From positions 1 to 64,000 of the forward strand of contig JARXAE010000030.1 of assembly GCA_029866005.1 (NCBI GenBank): a stretch of DNA of 64,000 nt, written 5' to 3'. Position 1 is the stretch's first letter, and each line of letters begins with the position of its first letter. A model generated the notes under the pieces. That model saw nothing but the letters and a program-made list of their open reading frames with translations. It did no database searches and was not told the origin of the DNA. The position numbers and the translations under genes are program-made. This DNA is from Fimbriimonas sp. GTDB taxonomy: Bacteria > Armatimonadota > Fimbriimonadia > Fimbriimonadales > Fimbriimonadaceae. Positions 45,309-53,245 of the stretch are shown piece by piece.

Positions 45309-46202
45309 CTACTTTGGCTCAACAAACCGGACGTTCTTAATCAAAGGTGGCTTCACCGGCCGATCATCTTTTGGACCAATCTCAATCGCCGCGATTTTTT
45401 TCAAGACGTCCTGTCCACGTACCGTTTCGGCAAAGGTCGTATAGCGTCCGTCGAGATGCTGGGTGGCTTCGCGGCTGAGGCCAAAGTAGAACTGCGCGCT
45501 TCCCGTGTTTGGGTCGGTAGAGCGCGCCATCCCGACGATTCCGAAGTTATGAGGTAAGGATGACTTCTCAAGCGGGATGCTGTAACCGGGAGACCCCATG
45601 CCAGTCCCTGTTGGGTCGCCCCCCTGGGCGACGAATAATCCACCATTACGACCCTTTTGTACGATACGGTGGAAGATCACGTCCCGGTAGAAACCACCCG
45701 AAACAAGACCAACGAAGTTAAAAACCGTGTTGGGTGCGACGTCTGGGCGCATCTTGATTTCGATCTCTCCTTCGCTGGTCTCAAGAACCGCGTTCTGGTT
45801 GGACCAGGCGCGCACTCCGGCGTAAATGTCGTCCTCATCTGGGTCCCACTTAGGGTTCTTCGTGGTGGGGTCAAGCGTGGCGACGGGAGGATTCGTCATC
45901 GGTTGAAGGACGAGAGGACTTCCCTTCGGCTTTCCATCGGCCGTAAGCTGCGCGAAGAGCACCTTTCGTCGTTTCTCTGTAAAAAGGCTGGGGAGTAGCT
46001 TCCCAAGATCGTTCTTCCCTCGCTTCGCGGCGCCTTCTTCAAGCACTTTATTATCGGTTGGATCAACAAGTTGCAGTGTCAACTTCCCTTTTGCCTCAAT
46101 GCTGATTGGGAACGGCCGATCGATTCCGTTGTAAACAAACTCGGCAGTCAGGGCGGGACGAGCGGCGAGAGCAACGGCAGTTGCGAGGACGGCTAGGCTC
46201 AT
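45309..46202 (-). CDS. Exported cyclophilin-type peptidyl-prolyl isomerase
   Basis: 297 aa. A weak signal peptide (MSLAVLATAVALAARPALTA, no basic residue before the hydrophobic part) is followed by a beta-rich domain of about 120 residues I do not recognise. The cyclophilin domain occupies about 140-297: EIKMRPDVAPNTVFNFVGLV, FYRDVIFHRIV, FVAQGGDPTGTGMGSPGY, FGIVGMARSTDPNTGSAQFY and LDGRYTTFAETVRGQDVL. It should catalyse proline isomerisation in exported proteins. The ATG stands three bases after a 13-bp hairpin that probably terminates secDF transcription. A TAACGT eight bases before the ATG could be its -10. Confidence 0.9.
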   Translation of the reverse strand: MSLAVLATAVALAARPALTAEFVYNGIDRPFPISIEAKGKLTLQLVDPTDNKVLEEGAAKRGKNDLGKLLPSLFTEKRRKVLFAQLTADGKPKGSPLVLQPMTNPPVATLDPTTKNPKWDPDEDDIYAGVRAWSNQNAVLETSEGEIEIKMRPDVAPNTVFNFVGLVSGGFYRDVIFHRIVQKGRNGGLFVAQGGDPTGTGMGSPGYSIPLEKSSLPHNFGIVGMARSTDPNTGSAQFYFGLSREATQHLDGRYTTFAETVRGQDVLKKIAAIEIGPKDDRPVKPPLIKNVRFVEPK

Positions 46203-46205
46203 ATG

Positions 46206-46243
46206 AAAATACGTTACCCGCCGGAGGCTAGGTAACGTATTTT
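46206..46243 (-). terminator. Terminator hairpin after secDF
   Basis: A perfect 13-bp stem (46231-46243 with 46206-46218) and a 12-base loop. The minus strand ends ACGTATTTT. It lies between the secDF stop (46258) and the cyclophilin ATG, only three bases from the latter. Confidence 0.75.
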
Positions 46244-46257
46244 TCGTCCCGAACGAT

Positions 46258-48765
46258 TTAGTCTAGCTCTTGCCAGCTGTCCTTAACGGTGTCCTTTGCT
46301 CGGCGTCGAACCTGACCGTAGGATCGTCCGCCTTCAGAGACGTTTGCCTGAGCTCGAGGCACGGACTGCGGTGCGTGGTTGAACTGAGCGGATCGGGCCA
46401 TTTCGGACCTTGCGAGACCGACGAGGCCCGCCTTCTCACCCTTCTTATCAACAATCGACTTATCCCAGAGATAGAGGATCGGCGATGCGTTGTAGATTGA
46501 CGAGTAGGTTCCGGAGACGATACCGATGAGCATCGTCACAACGAAGAACTTTAGGTCTGGGGTCGGAGTTCCGAACAGAACCAAGATCAGCAGGGTGACA
46601 ATAACCGTTCCCGATGTATTGATGGATCGTGAGAAGGTCTGCGTGATCGACCGGTTCATCAGGTGGGCGATGTCTTCGCCCGCTTCTTGGTGACGCAAGT
46701 TTTCTCGAATTCGGTCGAACACGATGATCGTGTCGTGGACAGAGAATCCGATGATCGTCAGCATCGCGGTAAGGAACAGCGATGAGATGTCCCATTTGAA
46801 GAAGTAGCCGAAGAGAGCCGCCATGAACACCACGACAAGAATGTCGTGGAACAGAGCGCCAATTGCGGATAGACCAAATTTCAGACCTTCCTTGAATCCG
46901 CCGACGGAGAAGCCGAAACGAAGCGCAAGGTACGCGATGATGAGCAAGATCGAGATTCCAACACCGGTAGCAGCACCAACTTGAACTTCCCTTTGCAGGG
47001 TTGGGCCAACGGTCGTACTCCCAGCGTCAGTAGCGTTCTGCAGCCCTGATGCAGCGAGGACAGCCTGAGTTCGCTTGCCTGGATCCTTCTCACCCTTGAA
47101 GGCGTCGTCAGGTACCGAAATGATTGCAAGCTTATTGCCGTCTTTTCCTTCACCAAACTTGACGGTCGAGCCCTTAAAGCCTGCCTTCTCAAGTCCTTCG
47201 CCGATCGAGGCGGTCGTGTTATCGCCCTTGAAGAGGAATTGAGCTTCGGTTCCGCCTTGGAGCTCAACGTTGAATTTAAATCCACCAAGTGGAACGAACA
47301 CGAGTCCGATCAGAACAGTTGCGACCGAGATAGCGAACCACTTCTTCCACTTCTGAAGGATCGGCAGAATCTCGTGACCAAGGGTGTACTTCTTGAACCA
47401 GTCGCGATCTACCGCGTACCACTTCGGATCGTTTCCGATACCAGAGCCAACCAGGAAGATCAGGAGCGAGCGGGTGACCGTGACGGCGGTGAAGAGCGAG
47501 ATCGCAACACCGATGATCAGGGTCGTGGCAAAGCCTTTGACCGGTCCGGTTCCGATGTTCGCTAGAACCAGCGACGTGAGAATCGTACAGGCGTTCGAGT
47601 CAATGATCGCGGGGAGGGCTCGTTTGAATCCGATCTCCATCGCCGACATCAACGGACGGCCGTTTCGCATCTCTTCCTTGAATCGCTCGAAAACAAGGAT
47701 GTTCGCGTCAACCGCCATTCCAACGGAAAGGATGAAGCCAGCGATTGCGGCGAGCGAGAAGGTTGCTCCGATGAACTTCAGCGCGGTGAGCGTGAAGAGC
47801 GTGTAGAGGCAGAGAGCGCAGAGAGCTACGACACCAGGGAAGGCGTAGTAGCCAATCAGATAGAGGCTGATGATGCCGAAGGCGATGGCGCCAGCAGTGA
47901 CCATTTTGCCGTAAGCCGCATCGCCAATGGTCGGGCTAACCGCCGATGAGCTGAGCTCTTCAAGCTCGGCAGGTAGTGAGCCACCATTAAGGAGAGAGAC
48001 CAACGAGGTCACGTACTTGGTTGAGAACTCGCCGCTGATGAACGCATTGCTTGTGATGCGAGCATCCCTCATAACTGGGGAGACGCTGAGGACTCGACCG
48101 TCCATGACGAAGGCGATTGGCTCTTCCTTACCGTAGTAGCGATCCATCCACTGGGACATCTTGCGGGTTCCGTCGTTGTTGAACTCCATCGCCGGTTGGT
48201 AGGAGTTTTGTCCGGCGGGCTGCGCGGTAGCTGCGGCAAGATCAGTTCCAGCGAGGATCAGGTACCAGCCTTGGATGACCGACTTGTACTCGGCGGTGCC
48301 GGGTTCGATGAGCTTTCCGTCGCCTCGTTTGCGGAACTTGACCACCGGGGTGTTGGGGTCGTCTGATCGAACTTCGTCGTAGGCACGATTTGTATCCTGA
48401 GCCGAATTAAGGTTACGGGCATGATACAGTTCAATCCGGGCACTAGAGCCGATGACTTCCCGGGCGGCATTGATATCGCTGATGCCGGGGAGTTCGACGA
48501 CGACTTGATCTTCGCCTTTGGCAACGACTACTGGCTCAGCGGCCATTCCGCTCGCGCGGTTCAGCAGAACCGAGATGATCTGTGAACGAGCTTTAGGCAG
48601 CGCGATCTTGCCCTGTTGGTCTTTGAGGAGCTTGACCTGATAGGTTAAGCGGGTTCCCCCCTTGATGTCGAGACCGTAAACGGTCTTAAACTTGGTGAAT
48701 CCCACGGCGGCCAGAGCGCCCATGGCAATCACGAAAAGAAGGAAATAATAGCTACGTCGCTGCAA
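46258..48765 (-). CDS. secDF: SecD-SecF fusion protein translocase subunit
   Basis: 835 aa, one polypeptide carrying SecD then SecF, each an RND-type six-helix unit. SecD half: TM1 at about 7-25, VYGLDIKGGTRLTYQV, periplasmic P1 region, GEFSTKYVTSLVSLLNGGSL, and the membrane motif SVGMAVDANILVFERFKEEM. SecF half: FKFNVELQGGTEAQF, ALRFGFSVGGFKEGL, and SVHDTIIVFDRIRENLR. SecDF uses the proton gradient to pull exported proteins across the membrane. The start is TTG at 48763-48765 with GGAGG eleven bases upstream. A cytoplasmic C-terminal tail of about 70 residues is basic and Ser/Gln-rich. It lies 63 bases downstream of purA. Confidence 0.97.
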   Translation of the reverse strand: MQRRSYYFLLFVIAMGALAAVGFTKFKTVYGLDIKGGTRLTYQVKLLKDQQGKIALPKARSQIISVLLNRASGMAAEPVVVAKGEDQVVVELPGISDINAAREVIGSSARIELYHARNLNSAQDTNRAYDEVRSDDPNTPVVKFRKRGDGKLIEPGTAEYKSVIQGWYLILAGTDLAAATAQPAGQNSYQPAMEFNNDGTRKMSQWMDRYYGKEEPIAFVMDGRVLSVSPVMRDARITSNAFISGEFSTKYVTSLVSLLNGGSLPAELEELSSSAVSPTIGDAAYGKMVTAGAIAFGIISLYLIGYYAFPGVVALCALCLYTLFTLTALKFIGATFSLAAIAGFILSVGMAVDANILVFERFKEEMRNGRPLMSAMEIGFKRALPAIIDSNACTILTSLVLANIGTGPVKGFATTLIIGVAISLFTAVTVTRSLLIFLVGSGIGNDPKWYAVDRDWFKKYTLGHEILPILQKWKKWFAISVATVLIGLVFVPLGGFKFNVELQGGTEAQFLFKGDNTTASIGEGLEKAGFKGSTVKFGEGKDGNKLAIISVPDDAFKGEKDPGKRTQAVLAASGLQNATDAGSTTVGPTLQREVQVGAATGVGISILLIIAYLALRFGFSVGGFKEGLKFGLSAIGALFHDILVVVFMAALFGYFFKWDISSLFLTAMLTIIGFSVHDTIIVFDRIRENLRHQEAGEDIAHLMNRSITQTFSRSINTSGTVIVTLLILVLFGTPTPDLKFFVVTMLIGIVSGTYSSIYNASPILYLWDKSIVDKKGEKAGLVGLARSEMARSAQFNHAPQSVPRAQANVSEGGRSYGQVRRRAKDTVKDSWQELD

Positions 48766-48828
48766 AACTAGGGTCGCCTCCAGGCGGTTTTGAACTCAGC
48801 AGTGTACCCGCTTAACTCAACCGCCCGA

Positions 48829-50118
48829 TCAGCCCCAGATCAGGTCTTCGCGGACGATGATTGTCTCAGCTCGATCGGGTCCGATGGAGACAATCGCGAC
48901 TGGAGTCTTTGTGTAGTCCGCCATGAAGTCCAGATAAGACCGTGCGTTATCCGGAAGATCAGACATCTTGCGGCAAGAACGCAGGTCACCTGTCCAGCCA
49001 GGTAGCTCGTGATAAACCGGCTTCACTCTAGCCAAAACATCGACATCCCCCGGAAGGTAGTTGATCTGCTCCCCATCCAGTTCGTAGCCGACGCAAACCT
49101 GAATCGTTTCGAACTCAGAGAGGATATCTAGTCGAGTCACAACCAGACCGGAGAGCGAGTTGAGCCGACATGCATGCCGCAAAGCGACAAGATCGAGCCA
49201 GCCGATCCGGCGTCCACGTCCGGTTGTGGTTCCAAACTCTTTACCGATTGTTCGGATATGGTCGCCAAGTTCGTTATCAAGCTCGGTTGGGAAAGGTCCG
49301 CTTCCTACTCGAGTTGTGTAAGTTTTGCAGACACCCAAGACGGAATCGATATGTCGAGGTCCGATACCGGTTCCCAGGCAGGCTCCGCCTGCGACGGGGT
49401 GGGAGGAGGTGACGTAAGGATAGGTTCCCGAATCGAGGTCAAGGAATGTACCTTGCGCGCCTTCGAGAAGAACTCGCTCCCCCGCCTCAACTGCTTCGGC
49501 AACCATGGGCTCGATGTCTCGAACGTAAGGACGTAGCCGCTCGGCGTAGGCGGAGTACTCAGCAAGAACTTCTTCGAACACCAATGGAGTTTGCCCGAAC
49601 CGAACAAGCATCTCGTTCTTGGCTTCGAGAACTGCCTTGAGACGAACCGAGAAACGAGCGGGGTCGACGAACTCGCCCATCCGGATGCCGATTCTTGCGA
49701 CCTTATCCTGATACGCCGGACCGATTCCACGTGAGGTCGTCCCGATCTTGTTGGAACCACGAGCCGTCTCTTCTAGTGAGTCGAGCATGCGGTGATACGG
49801 GAAAACGACGTGGGCAGCGGACGAGATGATCAGTTCGCCAAGATCCTTTTTCTGAAGTAGTGTTCTGTCCCACTCATCAAGCAGACCTTTCGGGCAGACA
49901 ACCATGCCAGATCCAACAATCGCACGGGTACCGGGGTGCAGGATTCCGGCTGGGATGAGGTGGAATTTGTACTCCTGCCCGTCGGCGATCACGGTATGGC
50001 CGGCGTTATTGCCACCGGCATATCGAACTACGAGGGAAGCCTGGCTTCCGAGGACATCAACGAGCTTTCCTTTCGCTTCGTCGCCCCACTGGGCACCGAC
50101 AATTACAAGTGTTGGCAT
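48829..50118 (-). CDS. purA: Adenylosuccinate synthetase
   Basis: 429 aa, normal length. It converts IMP and aspartate to adenylosuccinate with GTP. Motifs: LVIVGAQWGDEAKGKLVDVL at the N terminus with the catalytic Asp and the P-loop, GNNAGHTV, GTTSRGIGPAYQDK, LEGAQGTFLDLDSGTYPYVT, and TTTGRGRRIGWLDLVAL. The ATG at 50118 has AGGAG ten bases upstream. A stable hairpin (50159-50194) lies in its leader. It diverges from the lipoprotein gene at 50251. Confidence 0.98.
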   Translation of the reverse strand: MPTLVIVGAQWGDEAKGKLVDVLGSQASLVVRYAGGNNAGHTVIADGQEYKFHLIPAGILHPGTRAIVGSGMVVCPKGLLDEWDRTLLQKKDLGELIISSAAHVVFPYHRMLDSLEETARGSNKIGTTSRGIGPAYQDKVARIGIRMGEFVDPARFSVRLKAVLEAKNEMLVRFGQTPLVFEEVLAEYSAYAERLRPYVRDIEPMVAEAVEAGERVLLEGAQGTFLDLDSGTYPYVTSSHPVAGGACLGTGIGPRHIDSVLGVCKTYTTRVGSGPFPTELDNELGDHIRTIGKEFGTTTGRGRRIGWLDLVALRHACRLNSLSGLVVTRLDILSEFETIQVCVGYELDGEQINYLPGDVDVLARVKPVYHELPGWTGDLRSCRKMSDLPDNARSYLDFMADYTKTPVAIVSIGPDRAETIIVREDLIWG

Positions 50119-50158
50119 GGTTCACAAACTCCTTTGTACGTGACCTTCGACATAGAAG

Positions 50159-50194
50159 AAGGCCAGCGCACCCTGCTGAGGATCCGCCGGCCTT
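50159..50194 (-). promoter_or_regulatory. Hairpin in the purA leader
   Basis: On the minus strand a 10-bp stem (AAGGCCGGCG with CGCTGGCCTT, one G-T pair) closes a 16-base loop that can itself form a CCT/AGG mini-stem. It is 41 bases before the ATG and is not followed by a T run, so it is a structured leader rather than a terminator. Confidence 0.4.
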
Positions 50195-50229
50195 TAAAGA
50201 ACCGTTGAGCCTTCTCCCAACGGTATAGA

Positions 50230-50244
50230 AGTATAGCTTATACT
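50230..50244 (+). promoter_or_regulatory. AGTATA-GCT-TATACT palindrome at the -10 of the lipoprotein gene
   Basis: A perfect 6-bp inverted repeat with a 3-base centre. Its right half contains TATACT, which stands six bases (GCACCC) before the ATG at 50251 and so forms a leaderless-type -10. A regulator bound here would block the promoter. Confidence 0.5.
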
Positions 50245-50250
50245 GCACCC

Positions 50251-51186
50251 ATGCGTTTCGTTGTCGCAATTCTTGCCTTGGCCGCCCTCATCGGTTGTGC
50301 TCGAACTTCCTCTACAACCGTGGTTGATGCGAACGGAGATTGGCATCGTACGGTCAAGCTAACGATCTCAAAAGGAACAGGAATGAGTGATCCTTCCGCC
50401 TCCGCTGAGGAGTGGCCCAACCCGTTCAAGTTTCCGAGTGGCGCCGAGTGGACCAAGACGGAAAGTGTCAAAGACAGCGAGAAGACGATCACTCTTTCGC
50501 GAGACGTCAAAGCGGGCGATACTCAACTGACTGACATCATCGCACAAGACGAGAAGAGCAAGAAGACCACTCTCAAAAACTTCGTTCAGGTGAAAGAGCT
50601 CGAACCGGGGGTTTACGAGTACTACGAGAAAATTGTCAACCCCAACCCAGAGCCGTTTTCAACCAATACTGACGCCATCAAGTTCAAAGAGAGTCTTACG
50701 AAAGCTCTCCCCCAGGGTATCACGCTGGACGATGAAACGATGATTTTGATGACCAAACAGATGGTCATCAGCATTTCCCGTATCATGTTCGGACCAGACG
50801 ATCACATTTTTGGCTCGCTCATCACAAACCCCGAAGGGGCTGGACGTCGTATGAAGGTCCAGCTTGGGAAAGTTCTGGATACCGCATTCAAGACTCACCT
50901 TTCAGCGAAGCTCAATGATGAACAGCGCAAAGCCGTTATCACAAAGCTCATGGCCGAGGTGGACGGCGAGTCGATCAAGAACTCCAAGAAGTCAGAAACA
51001 TCTCCCGATAAAGCCAGCGAGGGGTCCTTCATCGGAATGTCCGTCTGCGTGAAGTTTCCAGGCGAAGTTATCTCCTCAAACGGCGAGATCGACCCTTACA
51101 CGGGCGAAGTCTTTTGGGACTTCCTTTCCGCGACTGCGGAACTCGAACCGCTTGAACTTCGCGTCAAGTTCCGCGTCAACAAGTAG
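50251..51186 (+). CDS. Predicted lipoprotein of unknown function
   Basis: 311 aa. A short signal with lipobox ALIGC (Cys16) implies membrane anchoring outside the cytoplasm. The rest is Lys/Asp/Ser-rich with alternating strands (WHRTVKLTISKG, KTITLSRDVKAGDTQL, GVYEYYEKIVNP). A helical middle (FKTHLSAKLNDEQRKAVITK, about 210-229) and a final beta segment (ELRVKFRVNK) follow. I recognise no domain. It is the first of four consecutive plus-strand genes that each appear to have their own start-codon-proximal -10 box. Confidence 0.7.
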   Translation: MRFVVAILALAALIGCARTSSTTVVDANGDWHRTVKLTISKGTGMSDPSASAEEWPNPFKFPSGAEWTKTESVKDSEKTITLSRDVKAGDTQLTDIIAQDEKSKKTTLKNFVQVKELEPGVYEYYEKIVNPNPEPFSTNTDAIKFKESLTKALPQGITLDDETMILMTKQMVISISRIMFGPDDHIFGSLITNPEGAGRRMKVQLGKVLDTAFKTHLSAKLNDEQRKAVITKLMAEVDGESIKNSKKSETSPDKASEGSFIGMSVCVKFPGEVISSNGEIDPYTGEVFWDFLSATAELEPLELRVKFRVNK

Positions 51187-51212
51187 AGGAACTTAGGTCT
51201 GCCCGAGGCGTC

Positions 51213-51224
51213 CATAATAACTGT
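51213..51224 (+). promoter_or_regulatory. Candidate leaderless promoter of the S1/P1 nuclease gene
   Basis: CATAAT (five of six matches to the -10 consensus), then AACTGT, then the ATG at 51225. No ribosome site is present. Confidence 0.5.
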
Positions 51225-52166
51225 ATGCGCCGCCTCGCTTTGCTTCTGTCTTTCGCCCCATGCACCTTGCTCGCCTGGAGCGCAGATGGGCACAGGCAAG
51301 TTGCGGACATCGCCTGGACAAGGTTGACTCCCGCCGTCCAAGCCAAGCTAGGCAAAATCCTTGCCGCGGGGGAGCCGACTTTCACTCCGCTGAACAATGA
51401 TGTCCGAGAGTCATTCCGACAAGCATCCACATGGAGTGATTTCATCAAGGGCACCAAACCAAGCATCTTCGACGATATGATCAAGGCAAACAACACTCGC
51501 TTTGAGCCGAACATTGAGAGCACGCCGGGCAACGAGGGTGTGAGGTGCAAGACTTGGCACTACTATGACGTGCCGATTCGCTATCGAGGTGCGGAACCAG
51601 CCGTTCGACCTAGCAACGCTTTGGTCGCTCTTACGTTTTCCATCAACCAAACCGATCGCCTCAACAAGTTGCCTGATGCAAGTTTGAAAGAGCAAGCCTT
51701 CTGGGTTTATTGGATCAACCACGTCGTGGGTGACCTCCATCAGCCGCTCCATTGCACCAGTAACCACGAGCACGAAGAGGCCGGTGATGATGGAGGAAAC
51801 AAGTTCATGATCACCGCTCCCGACAATGATCGATCCATTCGACTTCACGGATTCTGGGACGGCGCGGTCGGAAAGGCCATCGCCAAAGACCGAGAAGCGG
51901 GCCTCAATGCGAGTGTCGAGGCTGTCACCGAGCGCTGGTCCTCTGATCCAACGCTTCAGCCCACGACCGCCCAAGTCAAGAACCTCGACATCATGTCCTG
52001 GCTCAAAACCGGTGCCGCTCTCGCCGATAAGTTCACCTACGATGGTCTCAAGCCAAACGACAAGCCAAACGCCGAGTACTTGGAAGCCATGATCACCCTG
52101 AGCAAGAAGCAGGTGGTGCTTGCTGGCTACCGAATGGCGGCAATTTTGAATAAAGCGCTGGGTTAA
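51225..52166 (+). CDS. Exported S1/P1-type zinc nuclease
   Basis: 313 aa. After the signal peptide (MRRLALLLSFAPCTLLA) the mature protein would begin at Trp18 of WSADGHRQVADIA. In S1/P1 nucleases the N-terminal Trp amino group and the following His (here His23) bind zinc. Further zinc ligands are seen in WINHVVGDLHQPLHC, SNHEHEEAGDDGGNKF and IRLHGFWDGAV. These enzymes cleave single-stranded nucleic acids and 3'-phosphate bonds outside the cytoplasm, probably to scavenge phosphate and nucleosides. Complete and of normal length. Confidence 0.95.
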   Translation: MRRLALLLSFAPCTLLAWSADGHRQVADIAWTRLTPAVQAKLGKILAAGEPTFTPLNNDVRESFRQASTWSDFIKGTKPSIFDDMIKANNTRFEPNIESTPGNEGVRCKTWHYYDVPIRYRGAEPAVRPSNALVALTFSINQTDRLNKLPDASLKEQAFWVYWINHVVGDLHQPLHCTSNHEHEEAGDDGGNKFMITAPDNDRSIRLHGFWDGAVGKAIAKDREAGLNASVEAVTERWSSDPTLQPTTAQVKNLDIMSWLKTGAALADKFTYDGLKPNDKPNAEYLEAMITLSKKQVVLAGYRMAAILNKALG

Positions 52167-52207
52167 TTCTTCAGCCTTTATTCTTGGTAACTGGACAGCA
52201 AATGGCG

Positions 52208-52219
52208 TAAAGTAGAGGC
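52208..52219 (+). promoter_or_regulatory. Candidate leaderless promoter
   Basis: TAAAGT, then AGAGGC, then the ATG at 52220. TTGGTA at 52184-52189, 18 bases before the hexamer, is a reasonable -35. Confidence 0.55.
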
Positions 52220-53221
52220 ATGAGCCTCGTTGCTATCGCCGCGTCCATTCTTCTGTCTCAGGGTGGTCAAAAGCCGAAAACTAATCCGCCTAAGCCTTCG
52301 CAAACGGCGCCTACCCTCGGCACAGTCCAGCTTCCGGGAGACAATGGGAAGGTCGGCGTTACCTATCAGCTGGGCGCGAAGGGTCGAGAGCTGCACTTCA
52401 CTCTTGATTCTGCTACAGTCGGGATGAATTTTTCGGCTCCTGAGGATTCGTTGGTCGCAGGCGAAAACCAACGCATTTTGATTCTAAATTTCACGGTGCA
52501 GAACCCGCAGAAAGAAGAAATGGGGCTCAGCGCAACGACGTTCGGGTTCACCGCGGTGTCACCAGACGACGAGAACTTCAAGTTCAGCGGCTATGTGCTT
52601 GGGCTTCCGAAGAAGGGGAAAATCAGCCAATCTCTCAAACCCGCACAAAAGGTCAAGTGCGTTGTCGCTTTTCCAATCTACGCAACCGGTCCGGTCACCA
52701 AAGTAATGGTGAGCAAAGGCGACGCAACTCCGATCCTTCGCTACGACCTAAGTGGAAAGCTCGTCAAGATGGAATCGGCCTTCTCGAAGGATGGAATTGA
52801 TCTCGACCAGACCACCAAATTCCCCATGCTCGGCAAAGGAGAATCCCTCGACATGGGAGAGTTCGGTGTGACCTACAACGGCTGGGAGTTTACGACCGAG
52901 AAGATCAAAGGATACGCACCATCAAAAGGCTATAAGTATCTCGTCATAAAGACCAGCTACAAGAACCTCGTCGCCAAGGACGCTTTTCTCAGCTTTGCTT
53001 ACTTCGACTGGACCGTGAGCGATGCCGCTGGCCAGAAACTTCCTTGGAACAAGGACATTCTTTTTGACGGTACCGATACTCCGATTTACCAGAAGCTTGT
53101 CTTTGGGGAGGACGAGATCAAGGGACGCGTTTATTATCAAGTTCCGGAAACCATGGAGTCCTTCGCGGCAACCCTTACCCATGTTGCTTCAAAGAGAAAG
53201 GTGAAACTCCAAACTAACTAG
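52220..53221 (+). CDS. Probable secreted protein with two DUF4352-like beta domains
   Basis: 333 aa. A short N-terminal hydrophobic stretch (SLVAIAASILLSQG) may be a signal. Then a Pro/Lys-rich linker and two similar beta-sandwich units. The first is at about 40-170 (VGVTYQLGAKGRELHFTLDS ... QRILILNFTVQNP ... LKPAQKVKCVVAFPI). The second is at about 200-333 (FGVTYNGWEFTTEKI ... YKYLVIKTSYKNLVAKDAF ... VFGEDEIKGRVYYQVPE). The order (strand pair, a long strand reading LVIKTSYKN, a late pseudo-extension, then xGRVYYxVP) resembles DUF4352/telokin-like Ig domains. Function unknown. It precedes a DUF1800 gene. Confidence 0.65.
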   Translation: MSLVAIAASILLSQGGQKPKTNPPKPSQTAPTLGTVQLPGDNGKVGVTYQLGAKGRELHFTLDSATVGMNFSAPEDSLVAGENQRILILNFTVQNPQKEEMGLSATTFGFTAVSPDDENFKFSGYVLGLPKKGKISQSLKPAQKVKCVVAFPIYATGPVTKVMVSKGDATPILRYDLSGKLVKMESAFSKDGIDLDQTTKFPMLGKGESLDMGEFGVTYNGWEFTTEKIKGYAPSKGYKYLVIKTSYKNLVAKDAFLSFAYFDWTVSDAAGQKLPWNKDILFDGTDTPIYQKLVFGEDEIKGRVYYQVPETMESFAATLTHVASKRKVKLQTN

Positions 53222-53233
53222 TCAAACATCCCT

Positions 53234-53245
53234 TACAATGAACTT
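53234..53245 (+). promoter_or_regulatory. Candidate leaderless promoter of the DUF1800 gene
   Basis: TACAAT (consensus-like -10), then GAACTT, then the ATG at 53246. No ribosome site. Confidence 0.55.
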
